This document shows positions 40,679 through 48,798 of a stretch of DNA of 64,000 bases, one piece after another (position 1 is the stretch's first letter; every line of letters starts with the position of its first letter). The DNA lies in assembly GCA_900319245.1 (NCBI GenBank), contig ONNQ01000009.1:26624-90623 (forward strand), in the 5' to 3' direction. The stretch is from an uncultured Lachnospiraceae bacterium (GTDB lineage Bacteria; Bacillota; Clostridia; Lachnospirales; Lachnospiraceae). The notes under the pieces are model-generated. The model saw nothing but the letters and a program-made list of their open reading frames with translations, did not search any database and was not told where the DNA came from. The position numbers and the translations under genes were made by a program.

Positions 40679-42445
40679 CTACTTGTTGCGCGTTAGCAAA
40701 TGCCGTATGAATACATATAGGCAGATCACAAACGCCAGTATATATCCAAAGAACCCCAGCGCCGGGATGCCCAACAGCTGCGGCTGCATGTCTGTCGTGC
40801 AGATGATCGAGGAGCTGATGAGAAGCGCCATGACCCACAGGCCCATGACTACGTTTCGGACCAGCTGTCTCATCAGGTGGGAGAATTTTCTGGTCGCATC
40901 CAGTTCCATGTTGATCCGGGACTGGCCTTTGAGATACTCCTCCAGCGCGATTTTGACGAGGGGCGGGATATCCAGCGTTCGCCCGGCCGCCTTGTAGATG
41001 CGCCGTCCTGCCTTCCCCGCTTCTTCCTTCCAGTCAAAATTCTGCAGCATCTCTTCTTTGAGCCGGCTCGCCGCGATTTCCGCCATGTTGATATCAGGGC
41101 TGATGTTGAGGAGCACGCCCTGCATCTGGGTCAGACCCCGCACCAGCATAGTCATGCCGTGAGGAAGCTTGATCCCATTGCCTTTCATGATCTCCATCAC
41201 GTCCTTGAAGAACTCCACCGCGTCGATGCTACCCATGGAAGCATTTCCATAGCGGTCCATCAGATCGCGCAGCTCGCCGTAGAGCTTGCCGGAGTCGATC
41301 TTGCCCTGCACGTCACCAAGCTCCAGAATGGTTGATTCCAGCACGGCGATGTCGCCCACAGCGATGGCACGCACTGCTCTCGCCATCAGGTTTCTGTCGC
41401 GATTGGACAAGCGTCCCATCATGCCCATGTCAATCCAGACGATCTTGCCGTCCATAACCTTTACATTGCCGGGATGCGGGTCCGCGTGGAAGAAGCCGTC
41501 TTCCATGACCTGCTTGACATAATTGTTGACCAGCTTGCGGCCGATCTCCCCCAGATCGTACCCCTCAGCCAGAAGGCTCTTCTTGTCATCCACTGGGCAT
41601 CCGCCTATGTACTCCATGACCAACACACGGGATGTCGTGTATTCATGGTAGAGCTTGGGGCAGCGGATATATTGGATTCCCTGATTGTTGCGGGTGAACT
41701 CCTCCATATTGGCGGCTTCCTTGAGGAAGTCCATCTCCTCCTGCGCCGTGGCCCACAACTCGTCCAGAACCATGTCAAAATCTACAACGTTCTTAAAACC
41801 TCCGACCGGCGGCAGGATGCCGACCGCTCTCTTTAAAAGGCCGATATCCCTGGCCATGATGTCATAGATGCCCTTGCGCTCTACTTTGACAATGACGTCT
41901 CTGCCGTCCAGGAGCTTGGCCCTGTGGACCTGGGCAATGGAGGCCGATCCAAGCGTTTCGTGCTCGATCGATGCGAAAATATTGCGCCAGTCCTCTCTGT
42001 AGGACCGGTTGATGACTTCCTCGACTTCCGAGAAGGGCATGGGCGTGACCTCGCTCGTCAGCTTCATCAGCTCATCACAATAGCGCTGCGGCAGCACGTC
42101 GGAATGAAGCGACATGATCTGCCCCAGCTTCACATAGGTGGGCCCCAGCTCCTCTAAGATCGCGCGCAGTTTCTCCGGCGTCAGACCTCTTGTGATCTGG
42201 TGTTTGCCAAGGACCGCGGTGATCTCCCGAAGCCTTGCCCTGTTGTCAATCTTGGCCTTGTCGGACTGCGCCGCCCGATCCGGCTCCGTGTCATACGCGG
42301 ACCGATCTGTTCCCGCGTCGTTTTCCGCCTGGCCCGGCTCCGCGGCATTCTCCGAAGGGGCGCCCGATCCCGGATCCGGCGCCCCAGCCATTTTATTATC
42401 TGTCGCAGCCGTTTGCTGCTCCTCGTTCCTGTTCTCTTCGCTCAA
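40679..42445 (-). CDS. AarF/UbiB (ABC1) family protein kinase-like protein
   Basis: 588 residues. The start is TTG at 42445, six bases after TAAGGA and seven after the stop of the preceding gene. The first 65 residues are acidic and of low complexity. The ABC1 domain carries LRAILEELGPTYVKLGQIMSLHSDVLPQRYCDEL (KxGQ motif), the Ala-rich SASIAQVHRAKLLDGRDVIVKVERKG, and FFHADPHPGNVKVMDGKIVWIDMGMMG. Two C-terminal helices (about 525-580) anchor it to the membrane. In other bacteria UbiB supports ubiquinone synthesis; in anaerobes lacking it, the role is unknown, perhaps lipid handling. Confidence 0.9.
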   Translation of the reverse strand: MSEENRNEEQQTAATDNKMAGAPDPGSGAPSENAAEPGQAENDAGTDRSAYDTEPDRAAQSDKAKIDNRARLREITAVLGKHQITRGLTPEKLRAILEELGPTYVKLGQIMSLHSDVLPQRYCDELMKLTSEVTPMPFSEVEEVINRSYREDWRNIFASIEHETLGSASIAQVHRAKLLDGRDVIVKVERKGIYDIMARDIGLLKRAVGILPPVGGFKNVVDFDMVLDELWATAQEEMDFLKEAANMEEFTRNNQGIQYIRCPKLYHEYTTSRVLVMEYIGGCPVDDKKSLLAEGYDLGEIGRKLVNNYVKQVMEDGFFHADPHPGNVKVMDGKIVWIDMGMMGRLSNRDRNLMARAVRAIAVGDIAVLESTILELGDVQGKIDSGKLYGELRDLMDRYGNASMGSIDAVEFFKDVMEIMKGNGIKLPHGMTMLVRGLTQMQGVLLNISPDINMAEIAASRLKEEMLQNFDWKEEAGKAGRRIYKAAGRTLDIPPLVKIALEEYLKGQSRINMELDATRKFSHLMRQLVRNVVMGLWVMALLISSSIICTTDMQPQLLGIPALGFFGYILAFVICLYVFIRHLLTRNK

Positions 42446-42451
42446 CGTTCC

Positions 42452-42784
42452 TTATTCTCCGGTCTTGCCAGACTCCTCAGCCTTCGCGATGAACGCTTTG
42501 AGTTTCTCGAGTTCCTCTGCGGACATGCTGGCGATCTTCTGTTCCAGGGTAAGATCCTTCTCCTCCGCAGCTACTTCTTCAGAAGCCTTTGCAGCTTCGT
42601 CCATGCTCTTCTTGACGTTTCTCTTGAGTTCCTGGTTGAGCTCCTTGCCCTGCTCGACGGTCAGCTCACCCTTCTTTACCAGGTCATCTACAACCTGCTG
42701 GGATTTCTCTACTGTCATGGCTGCTGCGCCAATTCCCATAAGCAGAAACTTCTTGATTCCATCGCCGATCATCTTATCCATCAT
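42452..42784 (-). CDS. Phasin-like helical protein
   Basis: 110 residues, ATG preceded by GGAAAGGTAGGG. After a short hydrophobic start (IKKFLLMGIGAAAMTVEKSQQVVDDLVKKGELTVEQGKEL) it is a charged amphipathic helix bundle with EELNQELKRNVKKSMDEAAKASEE-like heptads and the tail SAEELEKLKAFIAKAEES. It resembles the small phasin-family proteins that commonly precede AarF genes in Clostridia. The AarF start codon is six bases beyond its stop, so the two are translationally close. Confidence 0.75.
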   Translation of the reverse strand: MMDKMIGDGIKKFLLMGIGAAAMTVEKSQQVVDDLVKKGELTVEQGKELNQELKRNVKKSMDEAAKASEEVAAEEKDLTLEQKIASMSAEELEKLKAFIAKAEESGKTGE

Positions 42785-42853
42785 TACCCTACCTTTCCAA
42801 GGCTAAGCCTTCTGTTACAATATATTTTGACAAATGATCATTGTGCCTGGCCC

Positions 42854-43276
42854 TTAGCCGGCAAGATTCACAATGAACGCCCACAGTTTGGGAAAGAAAA
42901 TAATGCCGCCCGTGACCGCCGTCCAGATTGCCGCGATCAGCACTGCGCCGGCCGCGCAGTCCTTGGCTCTCTTGGCGAGCGGCTGCCAGTCCTCTGTCAC
43001 GAGGTCCACCACAGACTCCACGGCTGTGTTGACAAGTTCCAGTCCCATGATCAGGCCGAACAGTGTGAAGCAGATACACCATTCCGTCACGGAAATATGG
43101 AGGAGGAATCCGAATATCACAACCATCACGGCGGCAAAACAGTGAATCTTGATATTTCTCTCCTCGACCACACAGACCACAATCCCCTGCCAGGCGTTTG
43201 CAAAGCTGCGCGCCAGCGACTGTCTGGAAGCGTCATGATTCCTATTCTCACTTGCGGATGTGTCGTGCTCCTTCAT
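42854..43276 (-). CDS. Diacylglycerol kinase (DgkA/undecaprenol kinase family)
   Basis: 140 residues from ATG at 43276, preceded by GGAAAGGAAGGAAAGACAGT. Three membrane helices and the DgkA signature GLELVNTAVESVVDLVTEDWQPLAKRAKDCAAGAVLIAAIWT are clear. There is a hydrophilic N-terminal extension of about 25 residues. In Firmicutes the enzyme phosphorylates undecaprenol or diacylglycerol at the membrane. It lies upstream of the phasin-like gene on the same strand, with about 70 bases between. Confidence 0.92.
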   Translation of the reverse strand: MKEHDTSASENRNHDASRQSLARSFANAWQGIVVCVVEERNIKIHCFAAVMVVIFGFLLHISVTEWCICFTLFGLIMGLELVNTAVESVVDLVTEDWQPLAKRAKDCAAGAVLIAAIWTAVTGGIIFFPKLWAFIVNLAG

Positions 43277-43331
43277 ACTGTCTTTCCTTCCTTTCCAGTT
43301 CCTAGTATAGCACCAATCCCTGCCACACACC

Positions 43332-43373
43332 AAAAAAAAGAAAGCGGTGCACGCGCAGATGCACCGCTTTTTC
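43332..43373. terminator. Intrinsic terminator of the GlcD-type gene
   Basis: AAAGCGGTGCA (43341-43351) pairs with TGCACCGCTTT (43360-43370). On the minus strand TTTCTTTTTTTT follows; the plus side ends TTTTTC, so it may act in both directions. Confidence 0.88.
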
Positions 43374-43429
43374 TATATGTGCGCGCCTTAAAGGCGTGAC
43401 AATCATACATAACTTCGTCAGAAGACGAA

Positions 43430-44851
43430 TCAGCAAACCTTGTAGCAGATCTTGCCGGGGTTGAGAATCATCTTGGGATCGAATACTCTCTTGATGCCTT
43501 CCATCAGTCTCATCTGTGCAGGACCGGAGAAGTCTGCCAGATAGTCCATCTTGCCGTGGCCGATTCCGTGCTCACCGGAGATCAGGCCGCCGAAATCTGC
43601 TGCTTTATGATAAATGTCCTTCATGAAGACTTCGACGTCTTTCTGGAAGGTCTCTTTGTCGACTGTATCATCGCCGCATGCGTAGATGTGAAGGTTTCCG
43701 TCGCCGGCGTGGCCAAAGCTCTTGATCTTGAAGCAGTATCTGTCCTCTGTGGATTTTACATAGGTCAGGTACTCGGCGATCTTGGTTACAGGGACAACGA
43801 CGTCGCACTCATCCAGCCATGTGGTCTCCGCCTCGATAGCCTCGAGGAAGGAAGAACGGGCTGCCCATGCGTCGCGCTTCTTGGCGGGCGTATCTGCGAC
43901 CAGAACGTCGATCGCGCCTTCTTCAAGAACCATCTCCGCGGCTCTCTCTACGACGTCATTGAGCTGGTCCATGTTGTCGCCGTCGAATGTGACGAGCAGG
44001 TATGCGCCTACGTCGAAGCCCTCGATCTGCTTGGGGAACGTGCTTCTTCCGATGAATCTCTCGGAGGAAAGGACGATCTCTCTCTCCATGAACTCAACAG
44101 CCTGCGGATTGAGGCCGTGCTTCATGAACTTGGGAACTGTAGCGATACACTCGTCGAGGCCTGCGAAAGGAATGATCAGGGAGACTGTCTCCTTAGGAGC
44201 AGGGATGACCTTCAGGGTCAGCTCTGTGATGATGCCGAGTGTTCCCTCGGAACCGATCATCAGGTTGAGCAGGGAATATCCTGTGCTGGTCTTGGAAACC
44301 GTAGCGCCGAGCTTGATGATCTCGCCTGTCGGGAGAACAACGGTCATCGCGCGCACGTAATCTCTTGTGCATCCATATTTGACAGCGCGCATACCGCCGG
44401 CGTTGGTGGAAACGTTGCCGCCGAGGGTTGCGAACTTCTCGCCCGGATCCGGGGGATACAGAAGGCCTCTGCCAAGAGCGTCCTCTGCCAGATCGTGAAG
44501 AAGAACACCGGGCTCTACGCGGACAACGAAATTGTCCTCATCGTACTCAAGGATCTTGTTCATCTTCTGCATGTCGATCATGACGCCGCCGTAGATGGCG
44601 ACAGACGCTCCTGTCAGGCCGGTACCGGCACCGCGAGGGATTACAGGGATATTGTTCTCATAGCAGATCTTGACGATTGCCGCAATATCTTCTGTGTTGG
44701 TTGCGTCTACAACTACTTCAGGGGGATTTGAGCCGTAGATCGGCATCTCATCGCGGAAAAAATCTTCATTGATATCCTTGCCTGTATGTACCTTACCGGG
44801 TACGATCTTCTCGATCTGGGCAATGATTTCAGGAGTTACTTTGTTATACAT
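43430..44851 (-). CDS. glcD: FAD-linked 2-hydroxyacid oxidase/dehydrogenase (GlcD family)
   Basis: 473 residues from ATG at 44851, preceded by AAAGGAGCAGACAAC. The FAD-binding type-4 (PCMH) domain reads IPVIPRGAGTGLTGASVAIYGGVMIDMQKMNKIL, LYPPDPGEKFATLGGNVSTNAGGMRAVKYG; the C-terminal domain ends HAGDGNLHIYACG and GGLISGEHGIGHGKMDYL. Such enzymes oxidise glycolate or D-lactate, in anaerobes often with electron transfer flavoprotein. No etfAB, glcE or glcF genes are next to it. Its promoter carries FadR-like operators and the gene for a FadR-type regulator is just upstream. Confidence 0.92.
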   Translation of the reverse strand: MYNKVTPEIIAQIEKIVPGKVHTGKDINEDFFRDEMPIYGSNPPEVVVDATNTEDIAAIVKICYENNIPVIPRGAGTGLTGASVAIYGGVMIDMQKMNKILEYDEDNFVVRVEPGVLLHDLAEDALGRGLLYPPDPGEKFATLGGNVSTNAGGMRAVKYGCTRDYVRAMTVVLPTGEIIKLGATVSKTSTGYSLLNLMIGSEGTLGIITELTLKVIPAPKETVSLIIPFAGLDECIATVPKFMKHGLNPQAVEFMEREIVLSSERFIGRSTFPKQIEGFDVGAYLLVTFDGDNMDQLNDVVERAAEMVLEEGAIDVLVADTPAKKRDAWAARSSFLEAIEAETTWLDECDVVVPVTKIAEYLTYVKSTEDRYCFKIKSFGHAGDGNLHIYACGDDTVDKETFQKDVEVFMKDIYHKAADFGGLISGEHGIGHGKMDYLADFSGPAQMRLMEGIKRVFDPKMILNPGKICYKVC

Positions 44852-44942
44852 GTTGTCTGCTCCTTTCATAAATCCTGTGCGTTGATTCAAGCCGTCTGTA
44901 CCAGCTTAAATCCGACTAACAGTTGCGCCTAAATAGTCCCCT

Positions 44943-45018
44943 TTGGTCAACCAATTTGTATACATTGGTTCTACCACTTTGCATAATTATAATACCCTCT
45001 ACCAACAGTCACTGTCAA
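44943..45018 (-). promoter_or_regulatory. glcD promoter with two GntR/FadR-type operators
   Basis: Minus strand: TTGACA (45018-45013), 18-bp spacer, TATTAT (44994-44989). Downstream of the -10 box are TGGT-TCT-ACCA (44966-44976) and TTGGT-CA-ACCAA (44943-44954). The first agrees with the T.GT...AC.A pattern recognised by FadR-subfamily GntR regulators such as LldR. Their position at and after the transcription start points to repression. Confidence 0.65.
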
Positions 45019-45092
45019 TGAAACTCTGCCGGCAGAGGGTGATTTCTATGTTTTCACTATATTTTGGCAACAATATTTGTAATTATTGCCAG

Positions 45093-45797
45093 CTATCCCT
45101 TAAATTGTCTGATATATTCGAAGTGGCGGTTCAGGCCGTCCAGGCCCATCTTGAGATCGCTGTCCACAACGCCCATGACAAGAAGGCGGTGTGCGGACTC
45201 GAGCATGTCGTTGCTCCGCATTCCCTCGATGATCTTGCCGCGCAGAACGGGGATGTAGTCCTCGATCACGTTGGTCAGCGCGCTGTACGTAGTGATCAGA
45301 TAGTCGTTGCGAGAGGCCTCGATCAGCGTCCGATGCAACGCCATGTCGTGCTCATAGCGGTCCTTCTCCGTCTCCGCAGACAGGAGGGCGTCCAGATGCG
45401 CCTTGATCTGTATCTTCTGCCGCTCGGAGGCATTGACCACCGCAAGATGCATGGCCTCCCTCTCCAGGCAGTAGCGGAACTGGTTCAGATCGTCCCGGCC
45501 CATCTCCTTCATGGTATAGATCAGTGACAGCATCTCCGTCATCGGCACGTCAAAATTCAGAGAGACATAGTGTCCCGCTCCGTGCCGGGAGGCAGTTACG
45601 CCCATGTTCTCCAGAATTCGCAGGCCCTCTCTGACCGAACCCCGGCTGATTCCCAGCTGCTCGGCAAGTTCCCGCTCTCCCTGCAGCCTGTCGCCGGGCT
45701 TGAGTCTCCCCTTAAGGATCTCCCCTTTGATCAGATCGATCACAAGCTGATATGGCTTTTCTTTCTTCAAATCCTGATGATTTTCAGTCGCAGACAT
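45093..45797 (-). CDS. GntR family regulator, FadR subfamily (FCD domain)
   Basis: 234 residues from ATG at 45797; the adjacent ATG at 45800 is too close to the GAGG site. The winged helix is KPYQLVIDLIKGEILKGRLKPGDRLQGERELAEQLGISRGSVREGLRILENMGVTASRHGAGHYVS. The FCD ligand domain follows (LNQFRYCLEREAMHLAVVNAS, DMALHRTLIEASRNDYLITTY, HRLLVMGVVDSDLKMGLDGLNRHF) with metal-type His residues. It is very likely the repressor of the adjacent glcD gene, with a hydroxyacid as inducer, by analogy with LldR and GlcC. Confidence 0.92.
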   Translation of the reverse strand: MSATENHQDLKKEKPYQLVIDLIKGEILKGRLKPGDRLQGERELAEQLGISRGSVREGLRILENMGVTASRHGAGHYVSLNFDVPMTEMLSLIYTMKEMGRDDLNQFRYCLEREAMHLAVVNASERQKIQIKAHLDALLSAETEKDRYEHDMALHRTLIEASRNDYLITTYSALTNVIEDYIPVLRGKIIEGMRSNDMLESAHRLLVMGVVDSDLKMGLDGLNRHFEYIRQFKG

Positions 45798-45873
45798 CAT
45801 AAACCTCATCAATTTCAAACTTATGCTTTTCATTATAGAGGATTCATATTCGAGGGGCAAGTTTGTTAGGGCT

Positions 45874-46620
45874 TCACGCCCCCTGAAAGCGGAGCGGCAG
45901 CTCCATCCGGTTAGCAGTAAGGAGTTTCTCATCCCGCAGGATCTCCCGGGCCGGTCCGTCCGCCGCGACTTTGCCGCCCGCAAGCAGGATCACGCGGCTG
46001 CAGGTGTCGTAAATCATGTCCAGATCGTGGGACGTGATGATCTTGGTCTGCGGCAGGCTATTGATCGCGCGGATCACAACGCGGCGGTTATAAGGGTCCA
46101 GCGCAGAGGTCGGCTCGTCCATCAGAAGGACCTCCGGCTCCATGGCGAGCACAGTCGCAACCGCCGCCATGCGCTTTTCTCCGCCGGAAATCTTGTGGTT
46201 GTAGAGATATTTAAGGTCCATAAGGCCCAGGCTCTCCAGAGTACTGTCCACTCTCTCCTCAGCCTCTTGGCGCGTCATTCCACTGTTCAGAAGGCCAAAC
46301 ATCATGTCCTCCAGCACTGTGGGCATGAACATCTGGTTGTCGGAGTTCTGCAGAACGAAACCGAGCTTCTCGCGGATGCCGGCAATATGGGCAGGGAGGA
46401 CCTCCAACCCGTCCACCAGGATCGTTCCGTCAAAGAACTGTTTTGACACACCTGCGCCGGGCCCCGCAAGACCCAGAAGCAATTTCATCACCGTGGATTT
46501 TCCGGCGCCGTTGGCGCCGATGAGGCCTACCGTCTCTCCTCTTTGCACATGAAAAGAAACCGATTGGACCACCGGCTTTCCCTTCTCATATGCAAATGTC
46601 ACATTCTCAAATCGTATCAT
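45874..46620 (-). CDS. cbiO: Energy-coupling factor ATPase (CbiO type)
   Basis: 248 residues from ATG at 46620. ABC ATPase motifs: Walker A GLIGANGAGKSTVMKLLLG, Q-loop GFVLQNSDNQMFMPTVLEDMMFG, signature KISGGEKRMAAVATVLAMEPEVLLMDEPTSALD, switch ITSHDLDMIYDTC. The QNSDNQ and EDMMFG segments are typical of CbiO/NikO. It powers cobalt or nickel uptake with the CbiM and CbiQ homologues encoded just upstream. The ribosome binding site lies in a triple GGAGAATC repeat. Confidence 0.93.
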   Translation of the reverse strand: MIRFENVTFAYEKGKPVVQSVSFHVQRGETVGLIGANGAGKSTVMKLLLGLAGPGAGVSKQFFDGTILVDGLEVLPAHIAGIREKLGFVLQNSDNQMFMPTVLEDMMFGLLNSGMTRQEAEERVDSTLESLGLMDLKYLYNHKISGGEKRMAAVATVLAMEPEVLLMDEPTSALDPYNRRVVIRAINSLPQTKIITSHDLDMIYDTCSRVILLAGGKVAADGPAREILRDEKLLTANRMELPLRFQGA

Positions 46621-46643
46621 ACTCTCCGATTCTCCGATTCTCC
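46621..46643 (-). promoter_or_regulatory. Triplicated ribosome binding site of cbiO
   Basis: On the minus strand the start codon is preceded by GGAGAATC GGAGAATC GGAGAGT, three consecutive 8-base units each with GGAG. Only the one nearest to ATG is at normal spacing. Confidence 0.6.
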
Positions 46644-46699
46644 AGCGCCGTGTCATTGTCTTTGGCGTCCGGCCGGCGTTCTACACGCATCCCCCTGCG

Positions 46700-47506
46700 T
46701 TAACGCGTCACAAGCATGCCCAGAAGCTGCGTCAGGTTGACGTTCCGCGCGGCGATAAAGAAAAGGATCCAAACAGCCGCATAGGCGGCGTCTCTCGCCG
46801 ACCCGGCCCGTTCTTCCGAGTAATAGAATTCCCCCCGGTAGCCCCGCAGCAGCATCGAGGAATAGAGCTCCTCCGCCCGGTCCATACTGCGCAGAAGGAG
46901 CTGGCCCAGGAAGGAGCCCCACGCCGTGTAGTGGATGCCCTTTTGCCCGGGCGCGCGCAGGCTGTAGGCCTTGGTCATGACCGAAACCTCCTCGGCCAGC
47001 ACGGCCGCATAGCGGTAGGTCAGAAGGAGCAGCGTCACGAGGATCTGCGGCACGTGGATCTTTCTGAGCACGCCGCAGACTGCCTCGATCCTGGTCGTCG
47101 CCATGAGAAGGAACGACGCGGCGAGACAGAAGACGCCTTTCACCATGAGCGTCACCATGGAGATCATCCCCGTGGTCACGACGAAACTGCCAATCGGGAA
47201 GGCCGGCGTTCGGTCCAGGAAGGGGTTCAGAACGCCTACCGCGCACACCAGGGGCAGCACAAAGCGCAGCTTGTACAGGCAGGTCATGACCGGCACTTCG
47301 CTCACCGCGAACAGTACCGCCGGGTAAAAGACCATAAAGAGCAGCCCGCTCATATTGTATTTGTCAAAAGATACCACGATCAGAATGTAGACCACTGTCA
47401 CAAGAAGCTTCGCCGCCGCGCTTACTGCGTGGATCGGCGAAGCTTTTGCTGCCAATTCGTCCATTTCTCTCAGGTCGTGGATCGACTGATCGATTGTCCG
47501 GCTCAT
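46700..47506 (-). CDS. cbiQ: Energy-coupling factor transmembrane protein (CbiQ/EcfT type)
   Basis: 268 residues. Membrane helices are LLVTVVYILIVVSF, LLFMVFYPAVLFAVSEV, FVLPLVCAVGVLNPFL, VTTGMISMVTLMVKGVFCLAASFLLMATT, and the coupling helices hold VLRKIHVPQILVTLLLLTYRYAAVLAEEVSVMTKAYSLRAPG and RSMDRAEELYSSMLLRGYRGEF (the two Ala-Arg-Gly-type motifs). It links CbiO to CbiM. The ATG overlaps the TGA of the cbiM gene (ATGA), which indicates coupled translation. Confidence 0.92.
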   Translation of the reverse strand: MSRTIDQSIHDLREMDELAAKASPIHAVSAAAKLLVTVVYILIVVSFDKYNMSGLLFMVFYPAVLFAVSEVPVMTCLYKLRFVLPLVCAVGVLNPFLDRTPAFPIGSFVVTTGMISMVTLMVKGVFCLAASFLLMATTRIEAVCGVLRKIHVPQILVTLLLLTYRYAAVLAEEVSVMTKAYSLRAPGQKGIHYTAWGSFLGQLLLRSMDRAEELYSSMLLRGYRGEFYYSEERAGSARDAAYAAVWILFFIAARNVNLTQLLGMLVTR

Positions 47507-48579
47507 AATGCTTCTGTTACTTCTTTTCTCTTTCTAAAGAACCTTCCTACCAGGCAAATTGCCAGCGCTGCAGCCGCGACCATCGCGCTTCCGGCGATCC
47601 CCGATACAGTTGTCCCCATCGGGCTTTCGCTGTTCGCAAACGCGTAATCGGGAAGAACGGAGGTTTTCTCCTGCAGAGAAGCCGCCGCTTCCGCCGCCTG
47701 ACTGCGCACGCCGAAGTTGTCTTCATCCAGTCCCATATTCGCGCTGTAGCCGGCCTCCTCGTTTCCAAAGAGCGCCCACTCCAGACCATCCGGATTGCCG
47801 CTTGCGAAGTGGGAGAAGACGCCGCCTGTCAGAATAGCCAGCGCAGCCAGTGTGAAAATGACAACGCCGAGCGGTTTGGAGCTTCTTCCCGCACTGCTCT
47901 GTGCAATCAGATCCACGTCACGGATCAGTTCCGGTCTGGTCTCATAGACATAGGTCAGTACTGCCGCTGTGATCAGGCCTTCAACCAGGCCGATCGCCAG
48001 ATGGATGGGCTGCATGAGCGCGCAGAACGCGCCGAAAGGAAGCGCTGTAATACCGGAAAGCGTAGTCTCCAGCACGACCGAGAAGGCGCCCATCTGCAGT
48101 GTCACGATGCATCCGATGAGGGACGCCGCAATGATCCTGGCTCTCTGCGCCTTGCGGGGTTCCATCTTGCCAAACAGGCTGCTCTTCATAATCGGCCGCC
48201 AGATCAGGTAATAGCCGATAAAGCACCCATAGAAGGCCATGTTCCATATGTTGGCGCCGAGCGCCATCAGCCCGCCGTCGGCAAAAAACAGACATTGGAT
48301 CGTTAACACCACGATCATGGACAAAAAGCCGGCCTGCGGCCCCAGCAGTGCGGAAAGAAGCATGCCGCCGCACAAGTGGCCGGAGGACCCCGTGCCCGGG
48401 ATCGTGTAGTTGATCATCTGCCCCGCGAAGACAAGCGCGGAGGCCACTGCCATAGTGGGGAGTTTCTGCGTATTTTCATCCTGGGTCAATGTTTTGACCG
48501 ATAAGCCGGCTGCCGTTCCGGACGCCGCATACATGGTCGCAGCAACCGCGGGAGCCAATAAAGCGTCTGCCATATGCAT
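47503..48579 (-). CDS. cbiM: Cobalt/nickel ECF substrate-binding protein CbiM fused to a PDGLE (CbiN-like) domain
   Basis: 358 residues from ATG at 48579, giving the N-terminus MHMADALLAPAVAATMYAAS; His2 near the amino end is needed for metal binding in CbiM/NikM. An AAAGGAG site lies twelve bases upstream. Typical parts are GTGSSGHLCGGMLLSALLGPQAGFLSMIVVLTIQCLFFADGGLMALGANIWNMAF. A C-terminal extension (about 235-358) has the PDGLE motif in ASGNPDGLEWALFG and a final helix, replacing separate CbiN. Cobalt versus nickel cannot be decided. It is the first gene of cbiMQO. Confidence 0.92.
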   Translation of the reverse strand: MHMADALLAPAVAATMYAASGTAAGLSVKTLTQDENTQKLPTMAVASALVFAGQMINYTIPGTGSSGHLCGGMLLSALLGPQAGFLSMIVVLTIQCLFFADGGLMALGANIWNMAFYGCFIGYYLIWRPIMKSSLFGKMEPRKAQRARIIAASLIGCIVTLQMGAFSVVLETTLSGITALPFGAFCALMQPIHLAIGLVEGLITAAVLTYVYETRPELIRDVDLIAQSSAGRSSKPLGVVIFTLAALAILTGGVFSHFASGNPDGLEWALFGNEEAGYSANMGLDEDNFGVRSQAAEAAASLQEKTSVLPDYAFANSESPMGTTVSGIAGSAMVAAAALAICLVGRFFRKRKEVTEAL

Positions 48580-48682
48580 AATTGAAATCTGCTCCTTTAC
48601 GAGTTGTATCTGATTCAAGTTCCATAAGACCAGATCCGTGGAAATCCCTCTGCAGGACTTCGCATCCTGTCCCTACGTAAAG

Positions 48683-48710
48683 TTTATAATGGCGAACTCC
48701 CCTCTCACAA
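48683..48710 (-). promoter_or_regulatory. Probable promoter of cbiMQO
   Basis: Minus strand: TTGTGA (48710-48705), 16-bp spacer, TATAAA (48688-48683). Just upstream of the -35 box is CCCCCTGGGGGG, a possible metal-regulator site. The leader of about 95 bases contains a small CAGGA / TCCTG stem. I did not find the conserved parts of a cobalamin riboswitch. Confidence 0.45.
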
Positions 48711-48798
48711 GCCCCCCAGGGGGATAGAATTTAGCGCATTACCTTGTTGACTTGTCTGACAGGCGATCCCTTTTTCCCTGCCGGGCGGCCCGATCCTT

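Noticed and set aside
43430-43450. TTCGTC/GACGAA stem after glcD as terminator
   Set aside because: The stem is short and without T-tract; the strong terminator at 43332-43373 explains the end.
48580-48798. Cobalamin or NiCo riboswitch upstream of cbiM
   Set aside because: The leader has a small stem and a GGGACAGG segment, but the conserved box of cobalamin riboswitches and the four-way junction of NiCo riboswitches could not be found by eye. A covariance-model search would settle it.
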